NCBI GenBank assembly: GCA_963787415.1
Contig: CAWBCO010000006.1
Coordinates: forward strand, 124,001 to 188,000
Origin: CAVUWL01 sp963787415
GTDB lineage: Bacteria > Actinomycetota > Thermoleophilia > Solirubrobacterales > 70-9
Direction: 5' to 3'
Length of the DNA stretch: 64,000 nt
Shown here piece by piece: positions 16,347 to 25,633 of the stretch. Position 1 is the stretch's first letter; every line of letters starts with the position of its first letter. The notes below the pieces were generated by a model. That model made no database searches. It saw nothing but the letters and a program-made list of their open reading frames with translations, and was not told where the DNA came from. The position numbers were made by a program, and so were the translations under genes.

Positions 16347-17414
16347 ATGAGCGACTTCTTGATCAAGCGCGATGATCTACGCCGGTGCCGGATCGTGGAG
16401 TCGGAGCCAATCGAGGTCGGCGACGGCCAGGTGCTGCTTCGCATCGACAACTTCGGACTGAGCGCGAATAACGTCACCTATGCGGTGATGGGCGAGGCAA
16501 TGTCTTACTGGGACTTCTTCCCGACCGTGGAGGGATGGGGACGGGTCCCGGTTTGGGGGTTCGCGGATGTTGAGCAGAGCAAGTCCGAGGGAGTCGAGTC
16601 AGGGACGCGGGTCTATGGGTACCTTCCCCCCTCCACAAGCCTCCTGGTGAGACCAACGCGCGTCGATGGGGATGGGTTCGTCGACAGCTCGCCGCACCGG
16701 GCCGCGCTGCCCTCGGCTTACCATCGCTACCTGGTGACCGAAAGTGATCCGTTCTACAGCGCGGATACCGAGGAGATCCAGATGCTGCTGAGGCCGCTCT
16801 TTTTTACTTCGTTTCTGATCGACGACCAGCTCGCCGATGAGCAATTAACCGAGCGAGGTCCGATCGTGCTCTCCAGCGCCTCAAGCAAGACGGCGATCGC
16901 GGCCGCGTTCCTGTTGGCACAGCGCGAGAGAACCAACCTGATCGGCCTAACCTCGCCGCGCAACACCGAGTTCGTCGAGAGCCTGGGCATCTACTCCCGC
17001 ACGGTCACCTACGAGGAGATCGACACCCTGGATAAGGGCGCCGCGACCTACGTCGACATCGCGGGCGCCGCAGCCGTGCGCCAGGCGGTTCATTCCCATT
17101 TCGGCGACGGCCTGCTCCACAGCATGGTCGTTGGAGCCTCTCACTGGGAGGAGCTCGGGTCCGGCGCCAACAACCTGCCCGGTCCAAGTCCGGCTTTCTT
17201 TTTCGCCCCCGACCGCGTCGCCAAGCGCTCCACCGACTGGGGCCGAGGCGCCCTTGAGCAACGCGTCGCTGATGCCTGGCATCCCTTTTGCAGGTGGACC
17301 GGCGGCTGGCTCGGCGTACACCGCAGTAGGGGCTTTGAGGGAGTCGAAAGGGCCTACCGGGACCTCCTCGAGGGCCGCACAAACCCGAGGTCCGCCCACG
17401 CAATCTGCCTCTAG
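16347..17414 (+). CDS. DUF2855 family protein (medium-chain reductase-like)
   Basis: 355 residues. The N-terminal pattern LRIDNFGLSANNVTYAVMGE, then YWDFFPT, then GRVPVWGFADV is the DUF2855 signature, a distant relative of zinc-independent medium-chain dehydrogenases. A nucleotide-binding-like segment follows (VLSSASSKTAIAAAFLLA). The substrate is unknown. The gene stands alone on the plus strand with a GGGA-type ribosome site just before the ATG. Confidence 0.88.
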   Translation: MSDFLIKRDDLRRCRIVESEPIEVGDGQVLLRIDNFGLSANNVTYAVMGEAMSYWDFFPTVEGWGRVPVWGFADVEQSKSEGVESGTRVYGYLPPSTSLLVRPTRVDGDGFVDSSPHRAALPSAYHRYLVTESDPFYSADTEEIQMLLRPLFFTSFLIDDQLADEQLTERGPIVLSSASSKTAIAAAFLLAQRERTNLIGLTSPRNTEFVESLGIYSRTVTYEEIDTLDKGAATYVDIAGAAAVRQAVHSHFGDGLLHSMVVGASHWEELGSGANNLPGPSPAFFFAPDRVAKRSTDWGRGALEQRVADAWHPFCRWTGGWLGVHRSRGFEGVERAYRDLLEGRTNPRSAHAICL

Positions 17415-17846
17415 CCGCGAAGGCCTGCGAGGGAACCCGCCATCAAAGGGCGGTTGATGTTTCATCGATCAGCGATCACGGCGGTGATCCTCGGACCCTT
17501 GCGCACGCCGCGACGCCAACGTCAACTGCTCACTCTGGGATGCGCGGTCGGAACCGCAGATGTGGCTGCCTTTCACTCAGGTCGCGGGTAAGCACTGGAG
17601 GCCTGGAGAGGTTTCTCCAATGTAAGGATGGCTCGGGGTGTGATCCCAGTGCCTTGGTCCTTTCAGGCAACAATCAGCGGTTGTTCAGGGCGGCGGCGCC
17701 CAGATCAAGCGGGCAATCGCAACGGTGGCCACGATCGAGGGCTCACCGGAAGAGGTGCGGGAGTCTGGCGTGGGCTGGGCATCTCTGCGATCCTCATCCA
17801 CACGTGAGCAGTTGCGGACGAAGCACCGGAAAGCTCCAGCGAACCA
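17415..17846. other. Intergenic stretch, possible gene remnant
   Basis: About 430 bases with no start-bearing gene. The plus frame near 17660-17845 is open and reads plausibly (QIKRAIATVATIEGSPEEV) but has no start codon or known match. It may be a remnant. Confidence 0.35.
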
Positions 17847-18236
17847 ATGTCGATGACTAGCAGCCTCGAGCCGCTCAGGCGTACCAAGACAATCCTGCTG
17901 ACCACCTACAAACGCGACGGCACTGCAATCGGAACGCCGGTTAGCATCGCCTTTGATGGAGAGCGGGCATTTTTTCGCTCCTATGACAAAGCATGGAAGA
18001 CCAAGCGGTTGCGCCACAACCCGCGCATCGAGGCCGCTCCCTGCACCGTGCTGGGCAAGCCAACGGGCGAGGCGATCAGCGGCGAGGCGAGGCTGCTTGG
18101 CGGTGATGATGCCGCGGCGGCGGCCACCGCACTGGCGCACAGACACCGAGTACTGCAGGCGATACTTGTTCCGTTCGGGCATCGCCTCATGCGCTACAAG
18201 ACGCTTCACTACGAGCTGAGCGCGCCGGCCAGGTGA
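17847..18236 (+). CDS. PPOX-class F420-dependent oxidoreductase-like protein
   Basis: 129 residues, a split-barrel flavin-fold protein. The start LRRTKTILLTTYKRDGTAIGTPVS matches the actinobacterial F420-binding subgroup, and RSYDKAWKTKRLRHNPRIEAAPC is the conserved middle. It likely transfers hydride between F420H2 and an unidentified substrate in the cytoplasm. An in-frame ATG two codons in is an alternative start. It is single and not in an evident operon. Confidence 0.87.
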   Translation: MSMTSSLEPLRRTKTILLTTYKRDGTAIGTPVSIAFDGERAFFRSYDKAWKTKRLRHNPRIEAAPCTVLGKPTGEAISGEARLLGGDDAAAAATALAHRHRVLQAILVPFGHRLMRYKTLHYELSAPAR

Positions 18237-18495
18237 CACACCGACAGAGGAATCCGAACCGGGATGCTGTTTCACCTGAAGCTTTTGAATTTGCATTGGG
18301 TTAGAGGATCGATAGACCCGCAGGGTCGAGACTTCTCGCAGCTCACAACCAGGGCGGGTGTCCGTCGCGGCTGCGCTGGGGCCGATCGCCCCCGGACAAG
18401 AGCGATGGAATTCACCTGATGACGGCGAGTGCCTCCGAGACGCCTGGGTGTGCTCCCGGGTCCCTGAGAACGGGTCCGAATGACCGGCGGCCCAA

Positions 18496-19260
18496 GTGGC
18501 GATGAGGAAGGGTCGCGGCGAGCCGCTGCTCCTGATTCACGGCCTCGGCGGCTCTGCCCGAGTTTGGGCACCAGTGATCGATCTGCTGGCACCCGAGAGA
18601 GACACGATCGCCCTCGACCTGCCCGGCTTCGGCGACGCCGCAGCGCTTCCCAACGGAGTGGAGCCCAGTCCCACCAACCTTGCCGCGGCGCTGCGGAGCG
18701 CCTGTGAGGGGCTCGGAGTGAGACGACCCCACGTCGCCGGCAACTCACTCGGCGGCTGGGTTGGGCTGGAGATGGGTCGCGCCGGGTGGGCTGCCTCGGT
18801 AACAGCGCTCTCCCCCGCCGGGTTGTGGCGCCGCCCGCTGGGCGAGCGCCGTCTCGATTCGCGTCGCTGGGCGCGGCGCCTGCGCCCGCTCCTCTCCCTC
18901 GCGTTGCGAACCCAGCGAGCACGGCACGCAATGCTCGCCAGCTTCGCGGCCAATCCCGGCCGGATTCCCGCAACTGAGGGGCGGAGTCTGGTGCTGGGCT
19001 GGATCGACTCAATCGGCTATGACGCTGCAAACCATGCGATGCGCACCTACATCTTCGATCCGCACGGCTACCCGAATATCCCGGTCACCGTCGCCTGGGG
19101 TGAGCTCGATCGAATCGTCGGTCCACCACGCCCAGAGCGCAGGCCGGCCGGAGCCGACTACCTCGTCCTACCAGGTGTCGGGCACACCCCTACCTGGGAT
19201 GACCCGGAGCTGGTCGCCGCCACTCTGTTGAAGGGCAGCTCAGCTTCTGGCGCCGCCTGA
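18496..19260 (+). CDS. Alpha/beta hydrolase
   Basis: 254 residues. The order is standard: oxyanion-hole HGLGG near residue 15, strand LDLPGFGDA, nucleophile elbow GNSLGG with S84, acid in WGELDRIV, and His in VGHTPTWDD. It lacks a signal peptide, so it is cytoplasmic. Substrate unknown. The start (GTG 18496 or ATG 18502) is a little short at the N-terminus, and homologs may begin further upstream. Confidence 0.85.
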   Translation: MAMRKGRGEPLLLIHGLGGSARVWAPVIDLLAPERDTIALDLPGFGDAAALPNGVEPSPTNLAAALRSACEGLGVRRPHVAGNSLGGWVGLEMGRAGWAASVTALSPAGLWRRPLGERRLDSRRWARRLRPLLSLALRTQRARHAMLASFAANPGRIPATEGRSLVLGWIDSIGYDAANHAMRTYIFDPHGYPNIPVTVAWGELDRIVGPPRPERRPAGADYLVLPGVGHTPTWDDPELVAATLLKGSSASGAA

Positions 19261-19446
19261 GTCCCCCACATGTTGTTCGACCCAAACTGAATATGTTTGC
19301 AACGATTCGAGCGCACGACTCCTCTACGAGGTATGGGGGCGAGCAGGCGCAACCCGCACGCCCGGTGAGATTTGCCGCTTCCGCGAGAACGGGATGGAGC
19401 GCCGTGGATCACTCAAACATCTCGTTGACGTCGCCCGCCGCGACAC

Positions 19447-19710
19447 TCACGATCCGCCTATCTCCCCCAGCGCTGCCGCGAGCTCAGCCACCAAGCCTCG
19501 GCCATGAATCTCAAGCGCAACCACCACCGCTCCAGGGTTTCCATCCTGGGCACCGCCCTCGGGCCGATCGACCTTCACTTCGGCGACCTTGAAATCGCGC
19601 GAGGTACAGGCGCTCAGAATCTGGCGCAGGATGCCGCGGCCGTCCTCATAGGTAACGCGAAGCGCTTTTGTTTTCCGGTCCGAATCAGCGATCTGCGCTA
19701 GCCGATTCAC
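19447..19710 (-). CDS. ACT-like domain protein, resembling the MgtC C-terminal domain
   Basis: 87 residues. The repeated beta-alpha-beta pattern (ALRVTYEDGRGILRQILSA, FKVAEVKVDR, GAVVVALEIHGRG) fits an ACT-type fold and is like the soluble tail of MgtC/SapB proteins. No membrane part is found upstream, although the frame stays open for another 15-20 codons beyond the GTG. It may be a stand-alone regulatory domain or the surviving end of a longer gene. Assignment is tentative. Confidence 0.5.
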   Translation of the reverse strand: MNRLAQIADSDRKTKALRVTYEDGRGILRQILSACTSRDFKVAEVKVDRPEGGAQDGNPGAVVVALEIHGRGLVAELAAALGEIGGS

Positions 19711-19872
19711 CTGGCCAAGCGCAGGCCGAGCTAGGAAGAAGTTCTTGCCTGGGGCGGGGTCGGTTCGTCGCGTTACCTGGCTGCCCAGCGCTGCGACAGC
19801 GGACGCGCTCGCTGTCGGCAGCCGTCAGCGCCGAGAGCGGCTCGCGTGGCTCGATCGGTCGACAAGTCCCGG

Positions 19873-19878
19873 TAGGCT
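19873..19878 (+). promoter_or_regulatory. -10 element TAGGCT, leaderless start of P450
   Basis: TAGGCT is followed by six bases and the ATG at 19885, the same geometry as five other starts in the window. No ribosome-binding site precedes the ATG. Confidence 0.45.
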
Positions 19879-19884
19879 CAACCG

Positions 19885-21249
19885 ATGTCCGTTGCGGTCG
19901 ACTCGGCAGTTGGCGAGCTCGGTTCGCTGCCTCCCGGGCCGCGTCTACCGAGAGCGCTACAGGCGATTCTCCGGACCTGGCGTTTCGCCGAATTCAGCGA
20001 CCGCGGCCATGTCCGTTACGGAGACACCTTCACGGTCCGCGTGGGGGGTACGCCGACCGCGGTGTTGACCAGAGATCGTGAGGTGATAAGGCGGCTCTTC
20101 ACCGGCGACCCTCTGATCAAGCGCCATGGCAACGACTTGCTCCGCACCTTCGTCGGTGGGCAGTCACTGCTTGTGCTCGAGCCGGCCGAGCATCTGGCGC
20201 GGCGAAAGATGCTGTTGCCGCCCTTTCACGGCGAGCGCGTTCAGTCCTACGTGCGCCTGATGGAGCAACTCGTAGCTGCCGAGCTCGATCGCCTGAAGCC
20301 GGGTGACGTGGTTGCGGTGCAGCCGATCGCCCAGGCGCTGACCCTCGACGTCATCCTGCAGGCGGTGCTCGGCGTCCAAGACGTCGCGATGCGCCAGCGC
20401 CTGCGCGAGATCTTTGACGCGATGGTCACGCCGCTAAGCAACTTCGTGCTGTTCGTGCCGCAGCTTGCCCGCCGCTCCCGCTGGAACATCCTTGCAGCGC
20501 CCTTCTGGCGGTTGAAGGACGAACTTGACGCGCTGTTGTTCGAGCACATCGCCGCGACCCGAGCCGATTCGCGCCTATCTGAGCGCGAGGACATACTCGC
20601 GATGATGGTCGCGGCGCGCGACGAGGACGGCGTCGGACTCAGCGACGAGCAGCTACGCGATGAGCTGATCACCCTGATCACGGCCGGACACGAGACGACC
20701 GCGACCGCGATCGCCTGGGGCGTCGAGTTGCTGGTCCACAATCCGGGCGTGATGGCGAGGGCCAGCGAGGGTGATGAGGCCTACCTCGAAGCCCTCGTGA
20801 AGGAGGTCCTACGAATCCGCTCGCCGATTCCGATCGGCGGCGCCCGCCACGTACTTGAGCCGTTCCCGATCGGCGAGTGGAGCATCCCGCCCCAGGTAGC
20901 GATCCTGGTTGACGCCTACGGTGTGCACCACGATCCCGCCACCTACCCCCAGCCAGACGCGTTCCGCCCCGAGCGCTTCCTGAAGGAGACGCCTGACGGC
21001 TACGCGTTTTTGCCGTTTGGCGGCGGCACTCATCGCTGCCTTGGGGCGGGGTTGGCGCTGTTGGAGATCAAGGTCGTGCTGGGAGAGATCCTCGCTCGAC
21101 TCGAGCTGAGGGCGACATCGAGCGCGCCCTCGCACTCCGCACCGCGCGGTCCAACGCTCGCTCCCCGTGGCGGTGCCCGCATCCGGATCCTTGGTCTACG
21201 TCCCGACGCGGGTGCGCGTGGACAGACCGCTGCAGCAGCGATGTCCTAG
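19885..21249 (+). CDS. Cytochrome P450
   Basis: 454 residues, soluble bacterial type. The I-helix AGHETT is at 267-272, ExxR is EVLR at 307-310, the heme loop FGGGTHRCLG begins at 378 and the axial ligand is C385. The PPFHGER segment around 112-118 is shared with the second P450 at 28376. All key residues are present. The substrate is unknown. No ferredoxin or reductase is adjacent, so electrons must come from partners elsewhere. The C-terminal 30 residues extend beyond the fold. Confidence 0.95.
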   Translation: MSVAVDSAVGELGSLPPGPRLPRALQAILRTWRFAEFSDRGHVRYGDTFTVRVGGTPTAVLTRDREVIRRLFTGDPLIKRHGNDLLRTFVGGQSLLVLEPAEHLARRKMLLPPFHGERVQSYVRLMEQLVAAELDRLKPGDVVAVQPIAQALTLDVILQAVLGVQDVAMRQRLREIFDAMVTPLSNFVLFVPQLARRSRWNILAAPFWRLKDELDALLFEHIAATRADSRLSEREDILAMMVAARDEDGVGLSDEQLRDELITLITAGHETTATAIAWGVELLVHNPGVMARASEGDEAYLEALVKEVLRIRSPIPIGGARHVLEPFPIGEWSIPPQVAILVDAYGVHHDPATYPQPDAFRPERFLKETPDGYAFLPFGGGTHRCLGAGLALLEIKVVLGEILARLELRATSSAPSHSAPRGPTLAPRGGARIRILGLRPDAGARGQTAAAAMS

Positions 21250-21525
21250 TGAGCTTCACCGCTTAAACGGGCGCCAGCGGTGCCCGTGAATACCTGGGCA
21301 AACGGCATGCTTCTCGCGGTGATGACGATCCCGAGCCGGGGCTCGTCTCTTTGAGGCCCGTAGCGGTAGCTTTGACTCGGTGTTCTCGATCAAGCGGCAG
21401 CCGGATAGGACTCTTGGAAGTAACGCTCTTCGTCGAGGTCGGCGATCAGGCCAGCATGGGTCCGAGAACCTGCGAGCACGCTTCGGAGTGCGACACGGGC
21501 TAGCCCGTCAGGCGATACTGGTGCG

Positions 21526-21918
21526 GTGACCGAACGCAATGTGCTCGGCGGCGAGCTTGAGCCGTGTGGCGTCGACCCTCTGACCGGCTTTTACCGTGAC
21601 GGATGCTGTCGTAGCGCTCTAGAGGACCTGGGCAGCCACACTATCTGCGCGGTGGTCACGTCCGCGTTCCTCGAGCATCAGCGCCAGATCGGAAATGACC
21701 TGGTCAGCCCCGTGCCTGAGTACCAGTTCCCTGGCCTCGCGCCCGGCGACCGCTGGTGCGTGACTGCGGCGAACTGGCTCCGGGCACACAGGGACGGGGT
21801 GGCTGCCTACGTGGTATTGGCGTCCACCCATGAGCGGGCGCTTGAGGTCGTTTCTCTCGCCACGCTGCAGGAACATATCGTCGACGTCCCCTCGGATGCG
21901 GGACCTTTCGGCGGCTAG
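21526..21918 (+). CDS. DUF2237 family protein
   Basis: 130 residues from a GTG. The pattern NVLGGELEPCGVDPLTGFYRDGCC, then HTICAVVTSAFLEHQ, and the end GDRWCVTAANWL are the DUF2237 signature. Conserved cysteines suggest metal or redox chemistry, but no function is established. GATACT lies six bases upstream of the GTG, a possible leaderless -10. Confidence 0.9.
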   Translation: MTERNVLGGELEPCGVDPLTGFYRDGCCRSALEDLGSHTICAVVTSAFLEHQRQIGNDLVSPVPEYQFPGLAPGDRWCVTAANWLRAHRDGVAAYVVLASTHERALEVVSLATLQEHIVDVPSDAGPFGG

Positions 21919-22094
21919 GTCGCTGCCGGTGGGCTGGCAGGCTTTATCGAGTTCAAGGCAATTGCCCCGCCGACCTCGGTCTCTCAACATGCGGGGCGGA
22001 GCTTTGCGCCGAGCGTTCGCGATCAACGGGGCCGATTTGATCGACAGCAGCTGCTGCGACTGGCGCGCGTCTGCCAGGTCTCGCCGGTCGGGCC

Positions 22095-22688
22095 ATGATT
22101 GACAAACGAGTTCTCTTCTTCGGGGATTCGCTTGTTGCTGGGACCGGAGATCCCGAGGGGCGTGGCTGGGTCGGCAGGGTCGTGGAGGCGTCTTTCAAGG
22201 CTCGGGTGCCACTGACTACCTACAACCTCGGCGTGCGCGGGGCGACCTCGGTCGAGGTCGCCGGTCGATGGCAGGCAGAGGCAGCGCCCCGCCTGACACA
22301 AGGAGCGGAGTGCAGGGTCGTCTTCTCCTTTGGCGTCAACGACACGACGATCGAGGACGGAGCTCCTCGGATCGAGCCCAAGCGCTCAGTGCAATCGCTT
22401 CGCGCAGTGCTCGATCAAGCAGCCTTGCTGGACCTGGGGACGCTCGTGGTCGGGCCAGCCCCCGTTGATGATGGCGAGCAGACCGATCGGATCGCGTCGA
22501 TCTCCCGTGAGTTCGCGGACGCTTGCCAGCAGCGAGGTGTGCCTTTCTTTGACGTACTCTCACGGCTTCGCGGTTCGAAGCTGTGGCGCCAAGAGATCGC
22601 TAATGACGGTGCCCATCCCGGTGCGGCGGGCTACCATACATTGGCCGAACTGATCCTCGCGGCCGGCTGGCTGAACTGGCTTGATTAG
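22095..22688 (+). CDS. SGNH/GDSL-family hydrolase
   Basis: 197 residues. Block I is FFGDSLVAG with nucleophile S12, block II is near G46, block III is FGVND with N82, and block V is NDGAHPG with D171 and H174. The set is complete, so it should be an active esterase or lipase of this fold. No signal peptide, so probably cytoplasmic. Substrate unknown; the gene stands alone. Confidence 0.9.
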   Translation: MIDKRVLFFGDSLVAGTGDPEGRGWVGRVVEASFKARVPLTTYNLGVRGATSVEVAGRWQAEAAPRLTQGAECRVVFSFGVNDTTIEDGAPRIEPKRSVQSLRAVLDQAALLDLGTLVVGPAPVDDGEQTDRIASISREFADACQQRGVPFFDVLSRLRGSKLWRQEIANDGAHPGAAGYHTLAELILAAGWLNWLD

Positions 22689-22899
22689 CCCTTAATCGCC
22701 TGGCCCCACCGCCGGACCCTTTGCTGATGCCTCCGGGGTAGTGCGAAAGAGGAGGAATCTTGCGTTCAGAGTGATCCGCCAGATGCCCTCAGATCCGATC
22801 CATAAGTTCCGGCCCCGGCTTCAAGCCCGGCTCGGGGCAAAGGCCAGCTCGGAAGACCTTCGCGAGGAATGGGTGTGATCGGCCCGCAATCAGGCCGAC

Positions 22900-23832
22900 C
22901 TACCCGGCGGGGAACTCGCGAACGACCTCCAAAGCGCATTTGTCCTCGCGCAGCCCGAGGTAGCGCGGATGGCGAAGTTTGCCGTCCCGAGTCCACTCGG
23001 CAAAGGCGAACTGGCCGACCAGTTTCGGCTTTACCCAACGTGCTTGACGAGGCAGCCCCCTATCGAGAAAGGGGGCCGTGATGATCTCAAGCGATTCAAG
23101 CCGTGCGCCAAGCTTGTGTAAAGCACTCTCGCTGAATCCTGTTCCGACTTTGCCTGCGTAGCGAAGATCGCCGTCCTCGTAGTAACCAACCAGCAGCGCC
23201 CCGAAACGCTGGCGGGACCCTTGCGACGCGGTGAAGCCGCCGATCACGAGCTCCTGCTCATGCGAGCACTTAAGCTTTAGCCACTCGCCACATCTTCCCT
23301 GGACGTAGGAACTCTCGGCTCGCTTCGCGATCAGTCCCTCCCATCCCTTAGCGCAGGCTTCGCGGAAAAAAGTCTCGCCATGCTCGTTGCGGTGCGGCGT
23401 GTAGCGGAGTGGCCCCTGAAAGGAGAAGGTCCTCAGCAGAGCCGACTTGCGCTTGCGCAACGCCAGCCCCGTAAGGTCGTGGCCATCGAGCTGCAACAGG
23501 TCAAACAGATAGAGGAAGACGGGGATGCCCGTCAATCGCGCCAAGCGCGGGTCGTGCACCCCCATCCGCCCTTGCAGTCGCTCGAAGCTGGTCTGGGATC
23601 CCTTGAAAGCGACGATCTCGCCGTCGGCAAGGAACGAGCTCGCATGCTCGGCTTCAAGGGCCTCGACCAGCTCCGGGTAGGCTGAGGAGAGACTCCGGCC
23701 GGTCCGCGAGGCCAGGGTTACTCCAGCACTGTCGCGATGCACCGCCGCTCGAATCCCGTCGAGCTTTCGCTCAAAAACCCAGTCTGGATCGCTGAAGGGC
23801 CCGTCGTGGAGCTTGGGCTTCATCGGCTCCAT
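22900..23832 (-). CDS. ATP-dependent DNA ligase (LigD ligase-domain type)
   Basis: About 310 residues from the ATG at 23832, six bases after the previous stop; an ATG at 23871 is also in frame. The adenylation motif ERKLDGIR gives catalytic K23. DGEIV, EGLIAKR and WLKLK follow as motifs III-V, and the C-terminal OB-fold (GGFTASQGSRQRFGALLVGYY) is complete. It seals nicks using ATP; stand-alone LigD-type ligases often serve end joining. No Ku or polymerase/nuclease domain gene lies beside it; two small genes precede it in the same direction. Confidence 0.92.
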   Translation of the reverse strand: MEPMKPKLHDGPFSDPDWVFERKLDGIRAAVHRDSAGVTLASRTGRSLSSAYPELVEALEAEHASSFLADGEIVAFKGSQTSFERLQGRMGVHDPRLARLTGIPVFLYLFDLLQLDGHDLTGLALRKRKSALLRTFSFQGPLRYTPHRNEHGETFFREACAKGWEGLIAKRAESSYVQGRCGEWLKLKCSHEQELVIGGFTASQGSRQRFGALLVGYYEDGDLRYAGKVGTGFSESALHKLGARLESLEIITAPFLDRGLPRQARWVKPKLVGQFAFAEWTRDGKLRHPRYLGLREDKCALEVVREFPAG

Positions 23833-23837
23833 CCGAA

Positions 23838-24086
23838 TCAGGCGGCGCTGGGGGAGCGCAGCTCCCGCCAACCCTCGCTGCTCAGCGCCAGGTAGATCCG
23901 ACAGTCCGGTCCGCGACGCTCCAGCACCAGACCGCGCCGAACTGCAGCGCCAATCCTCCTCCTCAGGTCGCCCTTGCCGGTGCCGTGGAAACGGGCTATG
24001 AGCTCGCGCCGGCGGCAGAATCCATCATCGGCCAGCTCGGCTAGGGCCTCGAGGATCCCCTCAACGGCTATACCACCCGCTCCCAT
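23838..24086 (-). CDS. Small winged-helix-like protein upstream of ligase
   Basis: 82 residues from the ATG at 24086, 12 bases after the preceding stop; a longer frame to 24308 overlaps the neighbour and is less likely. The order ILEALAELADDGFCRRRELIARF, then RRRIGAAVRRGLVLERRG, looks like a helix-turn-helix and wing. It probably binds nucleic acid. It ends six bases before the ligase start used here, so the two are likely co-transcribed. The family is not recognised. Confidence 0.5.
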   Translation of the reverse strand: MGAGGIAVEGILEALAELADDGFCRRRELIARFHGTGKGDLRRRIGAAVRRGLVLERRGPDCRIYLALSSEGWRELRSPSAA

Positions 24087-24097
24087 GTTGGCCAGCC

Positions 24098-24346
24098 CTA
24101 TGAACCCCGGAGCGCCTTGCCGGCGATATTTTTTAGCCGTGTGCGATCCCGCTGGGAGAGGGTGCCTGAGCGCCCCCTCGACTTCTTCAGCAAGTTCCAG
24201 AACTCGTGTTGCTCTGCCGCGCTCAGGTTGGCTTGGATCCGCTCCTTGCCCTTGGAGCCGAGCCAGAGCGAGACGGTCCAGATCATCTTCCACGGGATCC
24301 GCTTCCAAGCGCTGCCAGCGGCACTGCGGGTAACCGAGGGCGACAT
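24098..24346 (-). CDS. Small basic protein of unknown function
   Basis: 82 residues; the exact start is uncertain, with ATGs at 24346 and 24289. The C-terminal half ERIQANLSAAEQHEFWNLL, then GTLSQRDRTRLKNI, is helical, basic and composed like a real protein; I recall similar small actinobacterial proteins but cannot name a family. It is the first of three closely spaced minus-strand genes ending in the DNA ligase. Confidence 0.5.
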   Translation of the reverse strand: MSPSVTRSAAGSAWKRIPWKMIWTVSLWLGSKGKERIQANLSAAEQHEFWNLLKKSRGRSGTLSQRDRTRLKNIAGKALRGS

Positions 24347-24591
24347 TGGAGTGTTTTACCCCAAAGCTGGAGGTTGGAACCCGACGCGTGGAGTGACTGA
24401 ATCACCAGCCCCGCGCGAGGAGCTGCGGCCGGGGCTCTCACCGGTGACCCATCGACGGCTCAGCCGCGAACTGACCGATCACCGAGCGCACAAGATGTAG
24501 CGATCCGGGCGATCGGCAGAAGTATGCCGATATCGGCTAGCTTCCGGCAAAACGACGCTGACGCGTATCCGCTTTTCCAAAGGAGTCCTTG

Positions 24592-24882
24592 ATGGCGATC
24601 CTCACGATGTTCGAAGTTCACGGCAACACCGATCAGCTGGTGGCGAGAATGAATGAGCTCTTTGATGCTGAGGCGGACAAGCTCGCTGCCGACCACGGCG
24701 GGATCTCCAACACGGTCGTCGAGACCGAGGAGGGAGTCATGGTCGTCAACCGCTGGGAGTCCGAGGAGGGCATGGAGGCTTTCGCGGCGGTGATGCGGCC
24801 GAAAGCCGAAGCGGATCAGATCGGCGAGCAGACCGGATGGCGTAAGTTCGAGATCCTGATCGATCGGACACCGAGCCACTAG
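24592..24882 (+). CDS. Antibiotic-biosynthesis-monooxygenase-like (dimeric alpha/beta barrel) protein
   Basis: 96 residues. AAAGGAG at 24579-24585 is an excellent ribosome-binding site, seven bases before the ATG. The pattern EVHGNTDQLVARMNELF, then VMVVNRWESEEGMEAFAA, fits the ABM/ferredoxin-like fold, which often forms dimers and acts on small oxidisable molecules or heme. No catalytic assignment can be made from the sequence. It stands alone. Confidence 0.75.
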   Translation: MAILTMFEVHGNTDQLVARMNELFDAEADKLAADHGGISNTVVETEEGVMVVNRWESEEGMEAFAAVMRPKAEADQIGEQTGWRKFEILIDRTPSH

Positions 24883-25225
24883 CCCGGCCTTGGGCTGCTT
24901 CGACCCTTAGCGCATTCGACACGCCAAGCTGTGGCGGCTTCCTCAGCGAGATCCTCGACCGGAAGCCAATCGCATTGTCCGCAAGTTACTAACCCGACCT
25001 TCGGAGCGAGTTCGGAGCATTGGCTCAACGGATCAGGCTCTTAAAAGGGCGTGACGCTCCGCTATATCGAAGCCCTGCTGGCAACCGATTCCTTGGACCT
25101 CTTTCTTGAATACTCGCCAAATCCGGCGTGGCCCGTTGCGATTGATTCGGTCTATGCGGCTGTCGATCGAGGCCGGTCGTCCACCCTACATCGCCCGCAA
25201 CGTTAGGGGCTGTGATCTCATCAGC

Positions 25226-25633
25226 CTATGCCGCCGCTACCTTTTTGTGAGCCTCCTCAGCCTTTGCGCCGGGCAACATCTCATATGTCACACCACGCCT
25301 GCGGACCATCTTCTCTTTGACGAGCGCCTCGCAGATGATGTCGACCTGCGCCACGGGAATCCCCAATTGCTCGGCGAGACCAGGACCGGTAATACCGGGC
25401 TTCTTGTCGATGGCGGCGATTACTTCGAGGCGCCGAGAAGGTTTAGCTTTCCGCTTGGTCCCCTTGCGGACCTTAGGGGCTGCTGAGCGCCTGCCAGAAG
25501 AGGGTCCCTGAGGTTTCAGGGGCGTTCCTCCGTTAAGAGAATCCAGAGCGGCTGAGAGGCTCTGCGCCTCTTCGTCAATTGCCGCTATTGCGGACTTAAT
25601 GAGATCCTGTGCCTCTGTGATTGCATCTGCCAT
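25226..25633 (-). CDS. Winged-helix DNA-binding protein with helical N-terminus
   Basis: 135 residues. AAGGAGG sits six bases before the ATG. Residues 1-35 are a helical acidic segment (DLIKSAIAAIDEEAQSLSAAL), residues about 45-70 a Lys/Arg-rich linker, and residues about 68-118 a winged helix (LEVIAAIDKKPGITGPGLAEQL, then ALVKEKMVRRRGVTYEM). The linker and wing resemble small actinobacterial nucleoid-type proteins. Strong expression is suggested by the ribosome site. Targets unknown. Confidence 0.7.
   Translation of the reverse strand: MADAITEAQDLIKSAIAAIDEEAQSLSAALDSLNGGTPLKPQGPSSGRRSAAPKVRKGTKRKAKPSRRLEVIAAIDKKPGITGPGLAEQLGIPVAQVDIICEALVKEKMVRRRGVTYEMLPGAKAEEAHKKVAAA

Noticed and set aside
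23838..24308. A single 156-residue protein
   Set aside because: Its first 74 codons overlap the more protein-like frame 24098-24346; the ATG at 24086 fits the spacing better.
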